Shown: positions 27,282 to 36,646, counted from the first letter of the stretch. The stretch: DNA of 50,696 nt from Rothia nasimurium (GCF_004569295.1 NZ_SPQC01000020.1:1-50696); one strand, 5' to 3'. The notes: a model not told the origin generated them from the letters alone. A program made the numbers and translations.

Positions 27282-28746
27282 TGATGGGCCTTTCTTCGGG
27301 GAACTTGTAGAGGCGGCGTCGGGAGCGCATTGCCAAGCCGGTGGCTACGGTGATGGTGCCGATACGGCCAATGAGCATGAGGACAGAGAGTACGTAGGTT
27401 CCGGACGGCGGTAGCTCGGCTGAGAGCCCGGTGGACAGGCCGCAAGTGGCATAGGCTGAGATGACCTCAAAGAGGGCCCGGTCGAGGCCGACCTTGCCAA
27501 TCAGCATGACGGCGGTGGTTCCAGCCAGTACGAATATGAAGCTCATCATGATCACGGAGATGGCGATGCGCAGGACGGCGTCGGGAATGGTTCGGTTGAA
27601 AGCAACGACGAACTGGTCACCGCGGGCTTCTGCCAGAATCGCCAGGAAGACCACGGTGATGGTGGTGATTTTGATGCCGCCTGCGGTTGATGCAGAGCCG
27701 CCGCCGATGAACATGAGTACGTCGGTGAGCAGCATGGTGACGGGGTGAATGTCTGCCATGTCGACCAGGTTGAAGCCGCCGGAGCGGGTCATAATCGAGG
27801 CAAAGGCAGCGTTGAGGATTTTATCGCCCGCGCCCATGGTGCCGATGGTGCGGTCGTTGCCCCACTCCAGGGCACCCCAGGCAAAGGAGCCTAGGAAGAA
27901 GAGCACCAGCGTGCCGATGATGGTGAGCCTGGCGTTGAGATTCCACTTGCTAAAGCGCAGGTTGTTGCGCAGCACCAGAATGACGGGAAAGCCGAGGGAG
28001 CCGACCATAACGCCCAGGGCGATGGGGAAGAGGATCCAGAGGTCATGGCCGTAGGGCACAATACCGTCTGAATGGGGGGTGAAGCCCGCGTTGTTGAAGG
28101 ACGAGACCGCATAGAATACGCCGTGCCAGATCGCCTGCCAGAGGGGCTCTCCCAGCACCAGGAAGCGGGGAATGAGCGTGAAGGCAATCAGGGCCTCAAT
28201 GGCGATGGAGGTAAAGGCCACGGTGCGGAGCACTGAGCCTACTTCACCCAGGCGTCCGATATTGAGGGATTCCTGGGCGATAATTTTGGAGCGCAACCCC
28301 AGCTTGCGCCCCACTGCCAGCGCCAGTATGGAGGTGAGGGTGAGCGTGCCGAGTCCTCCAATCTGCGAGCCTAAGAGAATCATGAGCTGGCCAAAGAAGG
28401 TCCACTGCTCGGCGGTAGAAACCGTGGTGAGACCGGTGACGGTCACGGCGCTAGTCGCTGTAAAAACAGCGTGGTGGAACTCCACCTGCTGGCCATCGTG
28501 TGAGGCCCAGGGGGTGTAGAGCATGAGCGAGAAGAAAATAATGACCAGCAAGAAGGCTGCAATGGCGATACGCGAGGACGACGACCCGAAGAGGCGGTCT
28601 ACCAGGTCGCGCAGGTGGGCCATGCGGGCCTGGAAGGCTGCCGAAAACTTAACAATTTGAAGGAGTTGCTGGTATTCCAGCTGCCCCTGTTCCATGGCGT
28701 CCAGAACCCGCTTGCGCTCTTGGACCTTGCGCACAATTTTGCCCAC
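27274..28746 (-). CDS. ktrB: TrkH/KtrB-family potassium transporter
   Basis: Integral membrane potassium channel-like transporter, 490 residues from GTG 28746, which has GAGGTGA six bases upstream. Readings from GTG 28755 or TTG 28800 lack a comparable Shine-Dalgarno. An N-terminal cytosolic helix of about 60 residues (VRKVQERKRVLDAMEQG) precedes 8-10 hydrophobic segments. Selectivity-filter-like P loops are visible: TVTGLTTVS, SSFNNAGFTPHS, TRSGGFNLVD and ATCGLSTGLS. It forms an operon with ktrA. The N-terminal helix is longer than in Bacillus KtrB. Confidence 0.88.
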   Translation of the reverse strand: MGKIVRKVQERKRVLDAMEQGQLEYQQLLQIVKFSAAFQARMAHLRDLVDRLFGSSSSRIAIAAFLLVIIFFSLMLYTPWASHDGQQVEFHHAVFTATSAVTVTGLTTVSTAEQWTFFGQLMILLGSQIGGLGTLTLTSILALAVGRKLGLRSKIIAQESLNIGRLGEVGSVLRTVAFTSIAIEALIAFTLIPRFLVLGEPLWQAIWHGVFYAVSSFNNAGFTPHSDGIVPYGHDLWILFPIALGVMVGSLGFPVILVLRNNLRFSKWNLNARLTIIGTLVLFFLGSFAWGALEWGNDRTIGTMGAGDKILNAAFASIMTRSGGFNLVDMADIHPVTMLLTDVLMFIGGGSASTAGGIKITTITVVFLAILAEARGDQFVVAFNRTIPDAVLRIAISVIMMSFIFVLAGTTAVMLIGKVGLDRALFEVISAYATCGLSTGLSAELPPSGTYVLSVLMLIGRIGTITVATGLAMRSRRRLYKFPEERPIIG

Positions 28747-28875
28747 GTTCTTCACCTCGCTTTCTTCTGCCGTCTCTAGCGTAGTCTGCGTGTCATACAA
28801 GCGGGGTGTGGTGCCCGCAGAGTTTTATGTGTTTAATGGTAAGTGTGACTCAACTTACAAAAGGAGGTAGTGCTG

Positions 28876-30084
28876 GTGGCTATTATCGACAGCCTCACAC
28901 CCACCGACGTGCGTGTGCTCTGGACTCCCGCCATGGCCAACTACTATTTTGGCGACTATCACCCCATGCACCCCTCGCGGTTGGATGCAACAGCTTCCCT
29001 AGCGCGGGACCTTGGGATTTTTGACCTCCCGCAGGTAGAGCTTGAAGAACCCGAAATTGCCACCGTGCACCAGCTCATGCTGACCCACGACTACCCATAT
29101 ATCGACGCGGTGCAAAAAATCAGTGCCGACCCAACACTGACCATCGCCAGCTGTGGGCTGGGTACCGAAGATACCCCCGGGTTTGAGGGGGTGCACGAGG
29201 CGTCCGCCCGACTCGCCGGGGGCACCTACCAGGCCGCCGAAGCTATCTTGAGCGGTAAGGTCAAGCACGCCGTTAACTTCGGCGGGGGCATGCACCACGC
29301 CTCACGCGATCACGCCAGCGGCTTTTGTATCTATAACGACTGCGCCGTGGGCATAGCCCGCCTGCTTGAAGCGGGAGTGCAGCGGGTCGTCTATATCGAT
29401 GTGGACGCCCACCATGGGGACGGCACGCAAAGTATCTTCTGGGACGAGCCCCGGGTGATGACCATTTCCCTGCACGAGAGCGGCATGACCCTCTTCCCCG
29501 GTACCGGTTTCGCTAACGAGGTGGGGCCTGAAGGGTTGGCTGCCGGAACCTCGGTTAACATCGCCATGCCCGAAAGCACTACCGACTCGGGGTGGCTACG
29601 AGCCTTTGATGCGGTGGTCCCTAGCCTTCTGCGACAGTTTCAGCCCGAGGTGATCGTCAGCCAGCACGGCTGCGACTCCCATCTGGCCGATGACATGTCG
29701 CACCTGAACATCAGCATTAACGGGCAACGAGAAATTGCCGCCCATATCTCCTTGCTGGCGGACGAGCTCTGTGAGGGCCGCTGGATTGCCACCGGGGGAG
29801 GGGGCTACTCCATCTACAACGCTGTGCCCCGCTCTTGGAGCCACCTTATTGCGGTGGCGGCCGGCCAGCCCCTCGACATAAATATGCCCACACCGGAATC
29901 GTGGCAGGCTTATATGCTTGAAAAGTACGGGACCAAGGTGCCCACCATGATGGGTGATCCCGTGGATCTTTGGTGGTACTCCTGGGAGGTTGGCTACGAC
30001 CCAGCCAGCAGTGTAGACCGCAGTATTATGGCCACCCGCAAGGAAGTATTCCCCCTCTGGGGGCTTGATCCCTGGTATGACTAG
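28876..30084 (+). CDS. acuC: Acetoin-utilisation AcuC-like histone deacetylase-family protein
   Basis: Zinc-dependent deacetylase of the class I/II HDAC fold; bacterial AcuC deacetylates acetyl-CoA synthetase, and an acs gene lies 23 kb to the left. GTG 28876 is eight bases after AAAGGAGG, better than the GTG at 28870. Catalytic and metal motifs are present: MHHASRDHASGFC (tandem His), DVDAHHGDGTQ, QHGCDSH and the final TGGGGYS with the catalytic Tyr. The 402 residues match the family. The upstream repeat GTAAGT-N8-ACTTAC (28839-28858) just before the Shine-Dalgarno may be an operator. Confidence 0.9.
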   Translation: MAIIDSLTPTDVRVLWTPAMANYYFGDYHPMHPSRLDATASLARDLGIFDLPQVELEEPEIATVHQLMLTHDYPYIDAVQKISADPTLTIASCGLGTEDTPGFEGVHEASARLAGGTYQAAEAILSGKVKHAVNFGGGMHHASRDHASGFCIYNDCAVGIARLLEAGVQRVVYIDVDAHHGDGTQSIFWDEPRVMTISLHESGMTLFPGTGFANEVGPEGLAAGTSVNIAMPESTTDSGWLRAFDAVVPSLLRQFQPEVIVSQHGCDSHLADDMSHLNISINGQREIAAHISLLADELCEGRWIATGGGGYSIYNAVPRSWSHLIAVAAGQPLDINMPTPESWQAYMLEKYGTKVPTMMGDPVDLWWYSWEVGYDPASSVDRSIMATRKEVFPLWGLDPWYD

Positions 30085-30232
30085 GCCGGTATAGGGGAGG
30101 GGCACCGGGCCCGGCAGATGGCCCTGCCTGTGGGGTTCCCAGCCTGAGTGCTAGCTGAGCATAGACGAAGAACGTCCCCATTTCTGCTGGTCAAACATGC
30201 AATTGTGGGTATATATGTGTAAAGATGTCAGT

Positions 30233-31000
30233 ATGAAAGACGACGTATTTGCTGTTATCGCCGACCCCACGCGGCGACACATCCTCCAGGCACTAGCCGT
30301 CGAACGACTAGCCGTTGGCGAACTGGTCGAGGAACTGGGCGTCAGCCAGCCCACCGTATCTAAGCACCTCAAGGTACTGCGCACTGCCGGTTTGGTCGAA
30401 ACCGAAGCCGTAGGCCAGAAGCGTTTCTACTCCCTTGCCCCCGCGCCTCTAGCTACCGTCACCGACTGGGTCGACGGCCTGCTCGCTGCCCCCGTAGCCG
30501 AGACCACCCCCGCCCTCGAAGCGGTACCTGCCGCCGAGGCTACCTCTGTTGCTAACGAGAGCTCCGAGTCTGCCCATGAGGCAAACCCTGCTGCGCCTGA
30601 AACCACCTCTGTTCCCGATGAGCAGGAGGAGGTGTCCGCTCCGGCTGTCGATGTGCCCCACCCCAACACCGCGGGTATTACCTTCACCCCCCTGACCCCC
30701 TTTACCCCCGTGCTCGATAACCGGGTTGACGAAGAGGTCGCGGAGAACCAGGCGCCTGCCGAGGTGGAGCAGGACGCCGTCAGCGACCAGGTGCGCCAGC
30801 TCGCACAGAGCCTGAGCCTGGGTGTAAAAGATGAAGGTCCCATCAGCTTCAAGGTGCCCACCCCTGAGCAGGTGGTTGCCCAAGAGGCAGCGGCCAAGGC
30901 AAATGATGAACAGGCCCACAAGCAGGCCGGTGACGAAGAGGGTGATGACCGTGGCCTGTTGGCCAAGCTCACTCGCTGGGGTCGCCGCAGTTCCCGCTAG
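30233..31000 (+). CDS. ArsR-family HTH regulator with long acidic tail
   Basis: Residues 1-80 are a complete winged HTH: VFAVIADPTRRHILQAL, then VGELVEELGVSQPTVSKHL and LVETEAVGQKRFYSLAP. There is no metal-binding CxC motif. From about residue 90 the protein continues for 165 residues rich in Ala, Glu, Pro and Val, apparently disordered, before a basic end (LTRWGRRSSR). Most ArsR proteins stop near 110 residues. ATG 30233 is preceded by TAAAGA seven bases upstream, fitting a leaderless start; ATGs at 30197 and 30215 would add implausible residues. Target unknown. Confidence 0.75.
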   Translation: MKDDVFAVIADPTRRHILQALAVERLAVGELVEELGVSQPTVSKHLKVLRTAGLVETEAVGQKRFYSLAPAPLATVTDWVDGLLAAPVAETTPALEAVPAAEATSVANESSESAHEANPAAPETTSVPDEQEEVSAPAVDVPHPNTAGITFTPLTPFTPVLDNRVDEEVAENQAPAEVEQDAVSDQVRQLAQSLSLGVKDEGPISFKVPTPEQVVAQEAAAKANDEQAHKQAGDEEGDDRGLLAKLTRWGRRSSR

Positions 31001-31046
31001 GCCCTTGCCCACCAACCGCTAGTTTCAAAGGACATCACAAGACTGT

Positions 31047-32096
31047 ATGGCACACCATCAGCAGCTTCTCGACTGGATCGAGAACGAACTGATTAACCAG
31101 ACCCTGCACCTGGGCGATAACCTGCCCGACGACAGGGTGCTGGCCCGTGAGGTGGGTATCAGTCAGAACCACATGCGGGAGAGTCTCAAGCACTGCGAAG
31201 AAATCGGGGTGCTCAGGCTCTACGAGGGGCGGAAAAAGAGCATTATCGCCCAGCTGGTGCGGGAACCGGCGGCCTCGGCGGGGCCAGCCATCAGCCTCTA
31301 TCTGGCCAGCTCCCTCTCGCCCCGCCAGGATCTGCTGGCAACCTGCCTGCTGCTTGAAAATCACGCCCTCACAGGGCCCGACTACGATCAGTCAGCCTTC
31401 GAAGAGCTAGACCGCATCGTGGAGGCCATGCAGGGCGACGCTACCAGCCTGAGCGACTTTCATGACCTGGAAGCTGATTTCCATATCCAGCTGGGAAGGC
31501 TCTCGGGCAACGCCCTGATTTCTGCCCTCTTGGCGACCCTGCGTGACGCCATGATTGAGGCCCGCTTCGAGTTGGTCAGCCAGGTTCCCCTGTGGAGCGC
31601 TACCGCTTCGCGCCTGCGTATGGAGTATCGGGCTATTGTTGATGCTGCCCGATCTGGTGACGCTGCCCTCGCTCAGACCCTGCTCAAGGCTAACCTGCAA
31701 GAGCGCTTTGCTGAGGCCGGGCACTCGGTCGATTTTGAGACCCCGACTAGGGAAGCGGGCAGAATCAACCTTGAACCCATCGAGGTTGAGACCCAGGAGC
31801 TGGTGCCCGAAGACTGGGGCGGGCCCATTGAGCCTGATCTGTTTGAAGCCCTCACCCGTATCCAGCCCATGGGCGCAGCTCCTGCAAGCGCTCAGCCCCC
31901 TACAGGGAGCGCAACCCGCCGCAGGCAGGGGACGGTGAGCCCGGTCGTCCGCGTCGCTAGCACTACCGCCAGCCCAGAGGCTAGGGCGACAGACCCCCAC
32001 GCTGCAGAACCTGCCAGGGCAGTGGAAGAAGACCCGGGGGAAGATGCCGCAGCGGTCCTGCGCGAGGGCTACGAGTGCGCCACCAGTGACCGCTAG
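31047..32096 (+). CDS. GntR/FadR-family regulator with C-terminal extension
   Basis: The winged HTH (residues 1-70: DDRVLAREVGISQNHMRESL, then LRLYEGRKKSII) is of GntR type. An all-helical FCD-like ligand domain covers 70-230 (DFHDLEADFHIQLGRLSGNAL, RMEYRAIVDAARSGD). FCD metal ligands appear incomplete. About 115 extra residues, low-complexity and partly basic, follow (ATRRRQGTVSPVVRVAST). A GntR-type regulator also precedes ppx in mycobacteria (Rv0494). Effector unknown. Confidence 0.72.
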   Translation: MAHHQQLLDWIENELINQTLHLGDNLPDDRVLAREVGISQNHMRESLKHCEEIGVLRLYEGRKKSIIAQLVREPAASAGPAISLYLASSLSPRQDLLATCLLLENHALTGPDYDQSAFEELDRIVEAMQGDATSLSDFHDLEADFHIQLGRLSGNALISALLATLRDAMIEARFELVSQVPLWSATASRLRMEYRAIVDAARSGDAALAQTLLKANLQERFAEAGHSVDFETPTREAGRINLEPIEVETQELVPEDWGGPIEPDLFEALTRIQPMGAAPASAQPPTGSATRRRQGTVSPVVRVASTTASPEARATDPHAAEPARAVEEDPGEDAAAVLREGYECATSDR

Positions 32097-32234
32097 AGGG
32101 TAGGTAAAACGAGAAAATGCTCTCACTTGTCGGTGAACAGTCGGCGAAAAGCCCTGTTTGCCTGTAGGCTTGGGAGAGAGCGTTTTTTCACGCCGAGGGT
32201 ATTGCTATGCCCTTTATGCGTGCTTTGGAGCGTT

Positions 32235-32246
32235 TATACCGGTATA
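32235..32246. promoter_or_regulatory. Palindrome TATACCGGTATA upstream of the bS22 gene
   Basis: A perfect 12-base palindrome in the 236-base gap before the bS22 gene, 86 bases from its start. TATACC could also act as part of a -10 region. Evidence for regulation is only the symmetry. Confidence 0.3.
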
Positions 32247-32332
32247 GCGCCCGGATAGCTACCGACCGACCGTCCCCGGGTGGTTGCTGTCGGCCGGGTA
32301 TCGACCACTATTTAATAAGTGAGGTGAATCCA

Positions 32333-32431
32333 ATGGGTTCAGTTATCAAGAAGCGCCGCAAGCGTATGTCTAAGAAGAAGCACCGCAAGCTTCTTCGCAA
32401 GACTCGCCACCAGCGCCGCAACAAGAAGTAA
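32333..32431 (+). CDS. bS22-like ribosomal peptide (AURKAIP1/COX24 domain)
   Basis: A 32-residue, extremely basic peptide ([20 protein letters not shown]...). The [16 protein letters not shown] core is the AURKAIP1/COX24 domain found in actinobacterial 30S protein bS22, which sits at the decoding-site rRNA in mycobacterial ribosomes. ATG 32333 has GAGGTG seven bases upstream; a longer reading from 32207 has no support. It lies near proC and glutaredoxin-type genes as in M. tuberculosis Rv0500B. Confidence 0.92.
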   Translation: MGSVIKKRRKRMSKKKHRKLLRKTRHQRRNKK

Positions 32432-32440
32432 ATTCTTCAC

Positions 32441-32476
32441 CGCGAGCCCCGCACCTGTTTCGGTGCGGGGCTCGCG
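32441..32476 (+). terminator. Terminator after the bS22 gene
   Basis: Perfect 15-base arms CGCGAGCCCCGCACC (32441-32455) and its complement (32462-32476) with a six-base loop. There is no U-tract. It is nine bases after the stop. Confidence 0.75.
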
Positions 32477-32548
32477 CTGTATCACCGGACTTTTCGGTGC
32501 GGACGGGCCCGCTCGCCTCGCGGGGGAGCGGCGGGTTAGAGTGGAGCA

Positions 32549-32803
32549 ATGGCTACACCACTGATTGAACTGCTGACCAAGCCCGGTTGCCACCTGTGCG
32601 AAGCTGCCCGGGAGACGACCGGTCAAGTGGCAGGCAGCTACGGGCTGACCTACACAGAAATCAACGTTGAAGAGCACCCCGACCTGTTGGAGCGTCACCG
32701 CACCGAGATTCCGGTGTTGCGGGTTGATGGTGAGGTTAAGGACTTCTGGCAGGTCAACGCCAAGCGCCTGGCGAAGATTATTGAGAAGAAACTGGCGGAG
32801 TAA
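32549..32803 (+). CDS. Glutaredoxin-family thiol protein
   Basis: An 84-residue thioredoxin-fold protein (DUF836/glutaredoxin-like) with redox motif Cys14-His-Leu-Cys17 (KPGCHLC) and the cis-proline segment RTEIPVLRVDGE. ATG 32549 is six bases after TAGAGT and has no clear Shine-Dalgarno, suggesting a leaderless transcript. It is followed by the phosphatase and the cytochrome c maturation genes, but by its own promoter it need not be co-regulated. Probable role: cytosolic disulfide or mixed-disulfide exchange, possibly with mycothiol. Confidence 0.82.
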   Translation: MATPLIELLTKPGCHLCEAARETTGQVAGSYGLTYTEINVEEHPDLLERHRTEIPVLRVDGEVKDFWQVNAKRLAKIIEKKLAE

Positions 32804-32856
32804 ACCGGCGGGGTCGCTGGTTAGCGCTTACTGACTAGGTTTGAGAGACTAGAGAT

Positions 32857-33543
32857 ATGAACACTTCTTCGGCAACTGTCACCGTGCACCTGATGCGCCA
32901 CGGCGAGGTGCATAACCCCGACCGTATCGTGTATGGGCGTCTGCCCAACTACCACCTGTCTGAGACGGGGCAGAAGATGGTGCGCCTGTCTGCCGAAGAG
33001 TTCAAGCGCCGTGCGGACGCAGGTGCCAACATCGTGCACCTGGTCTGCTCCCCGCTCACCCGCACCCGCGAGTCGGCTGCTCCCATCGAGGAACTGCTGG
33101 GCCTGGTTGCCCAGCCCGATGAGCGCGTGATTGAGGCCGGGAACTACTTCGAGGGTCTGCACGTGAATAAGCAGGAGCTCTTGAACAATCCCCGCCACTG
33201 GAAGCACCTGCTCAACCCCCTGCGTCCGTCTTGGGGTGAACCCTACCGGGACCAGGTGAAGCGCATGGCTGAGGCTATTAAGGACGCAGCCCGCACCGCC
33301 TACGAAAAGGGCGGGGACGGCGCTGAGGCGATTATCGTCTCGCACCAGCTACCCATCTGGATGGCCCGCACCTCTGTAGAGGGCGGGGCGCTGCCGCATG
33401 ACCCGCGCAGCCGTCAGTGCAATTTAGCTTCCATTACAAGCTTTACCTTCCCCAATATTTTCTCCCCTGGCAAGCCAAAACTCTCCTATGTTGAGCCTGC
33501 TGCCGAACTCTATTCAGGTGTTATTCAGTTACCGGGGTCATAA
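32857..33543 (+). CDS. Histidine phosphatase-family protein (phosphoglycerate mutase-like)
   Basis: A 228-residue branch-1 histidine phosphatase with the catalytic LMRHGEV (RHG) motif near residue 14, VCSPLTRTRESA for the second phosphate pocket and the second catalytic His in IIVSHQLPIW. In mycobacteria the same family (Rv0525) precedes the TlpA/CcdA/ResB/CcsB genes, as here. Substrate unknown; true glycolytic mutase activity is unlikely. Confidence 0.82.
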   Translation: MNTSSATVTVHLMRHGEVHNPDRIVYGRLPNYHLSETGQKMVRLSAEEFKRRADAGANIVHLVCSPLTRTRESAAPIEELLGLVAQPDERVIEAGNYFEGLHVNKQELLNNPRHWKHLLNPLRPSWGEPYRDQVKRMAEAIKDAARTAYEKGGDGAEAIIVSHQLPIWMARTSVEGGALPHDPRSRQCNLASITSFTFPNIFSPGKPKLSYVEPAAELYSGVIQLPGS

Positions 33544-33593
33544 TGGCACCGACTACAAGCGCACACCACACTGACCTGAAAGACCTGTAATTC

Positions 33594-34202
33594 ATGTCTA
33601 CCTCTTTCCCTATCCGCGTGAGCCGTAAGCAGGCCCTGAGCATGGCCGCTCTGGGAGCCGTTGGCCTGCTCTCTGCCTGCTCATCAAGCCAGGACTCCCT
33701 GGCTGCCCAGGCCGATGCGGGCGACTCCAAGGGCTACATTGCAGGCGACGGCAGTGTTACCGAGTACCCCGCCGGTGAGCGCGGTGAACCCGTTGACTTT
33801 GAAAGCGAGCTCTTCGACGGCACCGTCGTCTCCGCCGCAGACCTGCGCGGCAAGCCCGTCCTGCTGAACTTCTGGTACGCCGGGTGCGCCCCCTGCCGGG
33901 CTGAAGCCCCCCTGCTCAACGAACTCTACGACACCTACGGTCAGAAGGTCGCCTTCTACGGGGCCAACGTGCGCGACGAAAAAGGTACCGCTGAGGCCTT
34001 TGAGAAGAACTTCTCCGTGCCCTACCCCTCCTTCCGTGACGTGACCGGCAAGGTGCTGCTTGCCATGAGCAAGTACGTGCCTGCCCAGGCGGTGCCGACC
34101 ACGGTCGTCCTCGACACTGAAGGACGCGTAGCGGCCCGTATTCTGGGGCAAATCGACAAGTCTGTGCTGGGCACCCTGCTCGAAGACCAGGTCAGTGCCT
34201 AG
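33594..34202 (+). CDS. TlpA/ResA-like thiol-disulfide oxidoreductase lipoprotein
   Basis: Extracytoplasmic thioredoxin-fold reductase that keeps apocytochrome c haem-binding cysteines reduced. The signal peptide has a basic start (RVSRKQ), a hydrophobic core and a lipobox LSAC with lipidated Cys29. The AhpC/TSA-like domain has redox pair Cys98 and Cys101 (WYAGCAPCRAE) and cis-Pro in VPTTVVLD. It is followed directly by ccdA, whose GTG overlaps this stop by eight bases. The operon order TlpA, CcdA, ResB, CcsB defines system II cytochrome c maturation. Confidence 0.9.
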   Translation: MSTSFPIRVSRKQALSMAALGAVGLLSACSSSQDSLAAQADAGDSKGYIAGDGSVTEYPAGERGEPVDFESELFDGTVVSAADLRGKPVLLNFWYAGCAPCRAEAPLLNELYDTYGQKVAFYGANVRDEKGTAEAFEKNFSVPYPSFRDVTGKVLLAMSKYVPAQAVPTTVVLDTEGRVAARILGQIDKSVLGTLLEDQVSA

Positions 34203-34947
34203 CTTCGGCAATATCGTTCTCGACGGTTCCCTCTGGCTCTCCCTGCCCCTTGCGGCGCTGGCGGGCCTGGTCTCGTTTGCCTCCCCCTGCGTGCTGCCGC
34301 TGGTGCCGGGCTACCTGGGCTACGTGACCGGCCTATCGGGGGGAGAGATGAGCCCCCGCCGCCGCAACCTGCGTATGGTGACCGGGATTGTCCTGTTCGT
34401 GCTGGGCTTCTCCTTTATCTTTGTGCTCATGTCTGTGATCCTGGCCCAGCTGGGGGCGGCCCCCTGGCTGCGCGGGCAGGGCTGGGTCAACCTGGTGCTG
34501 GGCCTGCTGGTGATTGTGATGGGTCTGGTCTTCATGGGCCGCTTCGACTTCTTCCAGCGCGACCGCAAAATTGAAGCCAAACCCCCGGCTGGCCTCTGGG
34601 GCGCCCCGATTCTGGGCATCACCTTTGGCCTGGGCTGGGCTCCCTGTATCGGCCCGACCTTCGCGGCCGTGCAGACCCTGGTCTACACCGGGGGCTCCGA
34701 TAACACTAAGGCGGTGCTGCTGACCCTGGCCTACTGCTTGGGGCTAGGAATCCCCTTCCTGCTGGTAGCCCTGGGCGTTGCCCGCGGTATCAACACCATG
34801 GACTGGGCTCGCCGAAACCGACTCCTACTCCAGCGCCTGGGCGGCATCATGCTCATCATCATCGGTCTGCTTCTGGCGACCGGCCTCTGGACACAGCTGA
34901 TGTCCTGGTTCCAGGCCAGCATGCCGGTCTACGAACTCCCCATCTAA
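34195..34947 (+). CDS. ccdA: Cytochrome c biogenesis protein CcdA
   Basis: A 250-residue membrane protein with six hydrophobic helices that passes electrons from cytosolic thioredoxin to the TlpA-like protein. The two conserved redox cysteines lie in matching motifs FASPCVLPLVPGYL and LGWAPCIGPTFAA. GTG 34195 overlaps the upstream stop and keeps the first helix intact. The C-terminus ends shortly after the sixth helix. Second gene of the system II operon. Confidence 0.92.
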   Translation: MPSFGNIVLDGSLWLSLPLAALAGLVSFASPCVLPLVPGYLGYVTGLSGGEMSPRRRNLRMVTGIVLFVLGFSFIFVLMSVILAQLGAAPWLRGQGWVNLVLGLLVIVMGLVFMGRFDFFQRDRKIEAKPPAGLWGAPILGITFGLGWAPCIGPTFAAVQTLVYTGGSDNTKAVLLTLAYCLGLGIPFLLVALGVARGINTMDWARRNRLLLQRLGGIMLIIIGLLLATGLWTQLMSWFQASMPVYELPI

Positions 34948-34992
34948 ACACACCCCACACTCACGCATCGAACCGAAGATAGCAAGGAAAAC

Positions 34993-36597
34993 ATGGCAGA
35001 GACTCAGGACGCCCCGGCCCTAGGCCCGCTGGAAATGCTTCGCTGGGCATGGGCGCAGCTGACCAAGATGAACACCGCCCTCTTCCTGCTGCTCATGCTG
35101 GCGGTCGCCGCTGTGCCCGGTTCGGTCTTTCCCCAGCGTATTCAGGACCCCGCCGCTGTAGCCGACTACATCGAGGTGCACCCCACCTGGGGCCCTATCG
35201 CTGATAAGCTCCAGCTCTTTGATGTCTTCTCGTCGGTCTGGTTTGCGGCTATCTATATTCTGCTTTTTGTGTCCCTGATTGGCTGCGTCATTCCCCGCGC
35301 TACCAAGCACTATCAGGCGATGCGGTCTGTCCCCGCCCGAACCCCCAAGAATTTCTCCCGCCTACCCCAGCACCGCACCCTCACCATTCCCGTGGACGCC
35401 GGTGTCGGGGAACTGACGGCAGCCCGCGCTATTGAGGACGCTGCCGCCGTCCTGAAAAAGCGCCACTACCGTATCGAGGTGCGCGAAGAAGCCCCGGGAG
35501 TCGTGAACGTTGCCGCCGAACGCGGCTACCTGCGCGAACTGGGCAACATTCTCTTTCACTTGGCCATGATCGGCGTGCTGATTGCGGTAGCGATTGGCTC
35601 CCTCTTTGGCTACAGCGGCCAGCGTGTGGTGACCGAGGACGAAACCTTCGTCAACTCTCTGGTTGCCTATGACTCCTTCAGCCCTGGCACCAACTACAAC
35701 CCCGACTGGCTGGTGCCCTACTCAGCCACCCTCAATAACCTGACCGTCGAATACGACCGCCAGGAAGGCTCACCCACCTACGGGTCAGATATCAACTACG
35801 AAGCTGACTTTACCCTCACCAGTGCAGACGGTGAACAGCGCGAGCAGACTCTCAGGGTCAATGAACCCATCTACTTTGAGGGAACCTCTATCTATCTGCT
35901 GGGCAATGGTTACTCGCCGGTCGTCCGTATCACCAACATTGACGGCTCTGTCGCCTACGAGGGGCCCGTGGTGGGCCTGCCCTCGGGCCGTAGCTACCTC
36001 TCATCTATCGTACTGAAGGTTCCGGACGCCCACCCCGACCAGCTGGGCTTCGTTGGCATGTTCCTGCCCACCGGCGAACGCACCACCGGAAGCGCCCCCA
36101 CCTCTATCGACTCAGACCTACTCAACCCCATGCTGGTGCTCCAAAGCTACGCGGGCGACCTTGGGCTTGATAACGGCGTGCCCCAAAACGTGTACGTGCT
36201 TGACGTTGATAGCTTGACCCCGCTCAACACCATGGCCGCCGGTAACGGTATTGTGCTCGATGCCAGCGACAATACCGCCACCCTGCCCGATGGCCACGGA
36301 ACTATCGAATTCCTGGGTGTTAAGCGCTACGCTGGCATTGAGATTAGGTCAGACCCCGGTCGTCCTATCGCCCTGGTTTCAGCGACGCTACTCTTTGGCG
36401 GCCTGCTCATTTCGGTCTTCGTTGCCCGCCGTCGCGTCTGGGTGCGATCCACCGAAAGCGGCACTGGAGCAGACCGCGTACTCACCGTCGAATACGGCCT
36501 ACTGGCCCGCGGCGAAGACTCCCGCCTCGCCACCGAAGCCGACAAACTCACCGACCTCTTCGCAGAGCGGTGGGGACTAGAATTTGATGAAGCCTAA
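34993..36597 (+). CDS. resB: Cytochrome c biogenesis protein ResB
   Basis: A 534-residue component of the ResB/CcsB haem-delivery complex. There are three hydrophobic helices in the first 210 residues (TALFLLLMLAVAAVPGSVFPQ; FAAIYILLFVSLIGCVIP; FHLAMIGVLIAVAIGSLFG). A large extracytoplasmic domain to about 455 includes GTNYNPDWLVPYSATLNNL. A last helix (VSATLLFGGLLISVFVARRR) and a short cytosolic tail end the protein. AAGGAAAAC precedes the ATG. A motif copy CACCGGCGTCC (minus strand) lies inside at 35394-35404. Confidence 0.92.
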   Translation: MAETQDAPALGPLEMLRWAWAQLTKMNTALFLLLMLAVAAVPGSVFPQRIQDPAAVADYIEVHPTWGPIADKLQLFDVFSSVWFAAIYILLFVSLIGCVIPRATKHYQAMRSVPARTPKNFSRLPQHRTLTIPVDAGVGELTAARAIEDAAAVLKKRHYRIEVREEAPGVVNVAAERGYLRELGNILFHLAMIGVLIAVAIGSLFGYSGQRVVTEDETFVNSLVAYDSFSPGTNYNPDWLVPYSATLNNLTVEYDRQEGSPTYGSDINYEADFTLTSADGEQREQTLRVNEPIYFEGTSIYLLGNGYSPVVRITNIDGSVAYEGPVVGLPSGRSYLSSIVLKVPDAHPDQLGFVGMFLPTGERTTGSAPTSIDSDLLNPMLVLQSYAGDLGLDNGVPQNVYVLDVDSLTPLNTMAAGNGIVLDASDNTATLPDGHGTIEFLGVKRYAGIEIRSDPGRPIALVSATLLFGGLLISVFVARRRVWVRSTESGTGADRVLTVEYGLLARGEDSRLATEADKLTDLFAERWGLEFDEA

Positions 36598-36633
36598 CCT
36601 ACCCACCACCCGCACCGGGGCAACCCGGCCAGG

Positions 36634-36646
36634 CACCGGCGTCCGC
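36634..36646 (+). repeat. Copy of the 13-base motif CACCGGCGTCCGC
   Basis: Intergenic copy in the 80-base gap between resB and ccsB. See findings. Confidence 0.6.
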
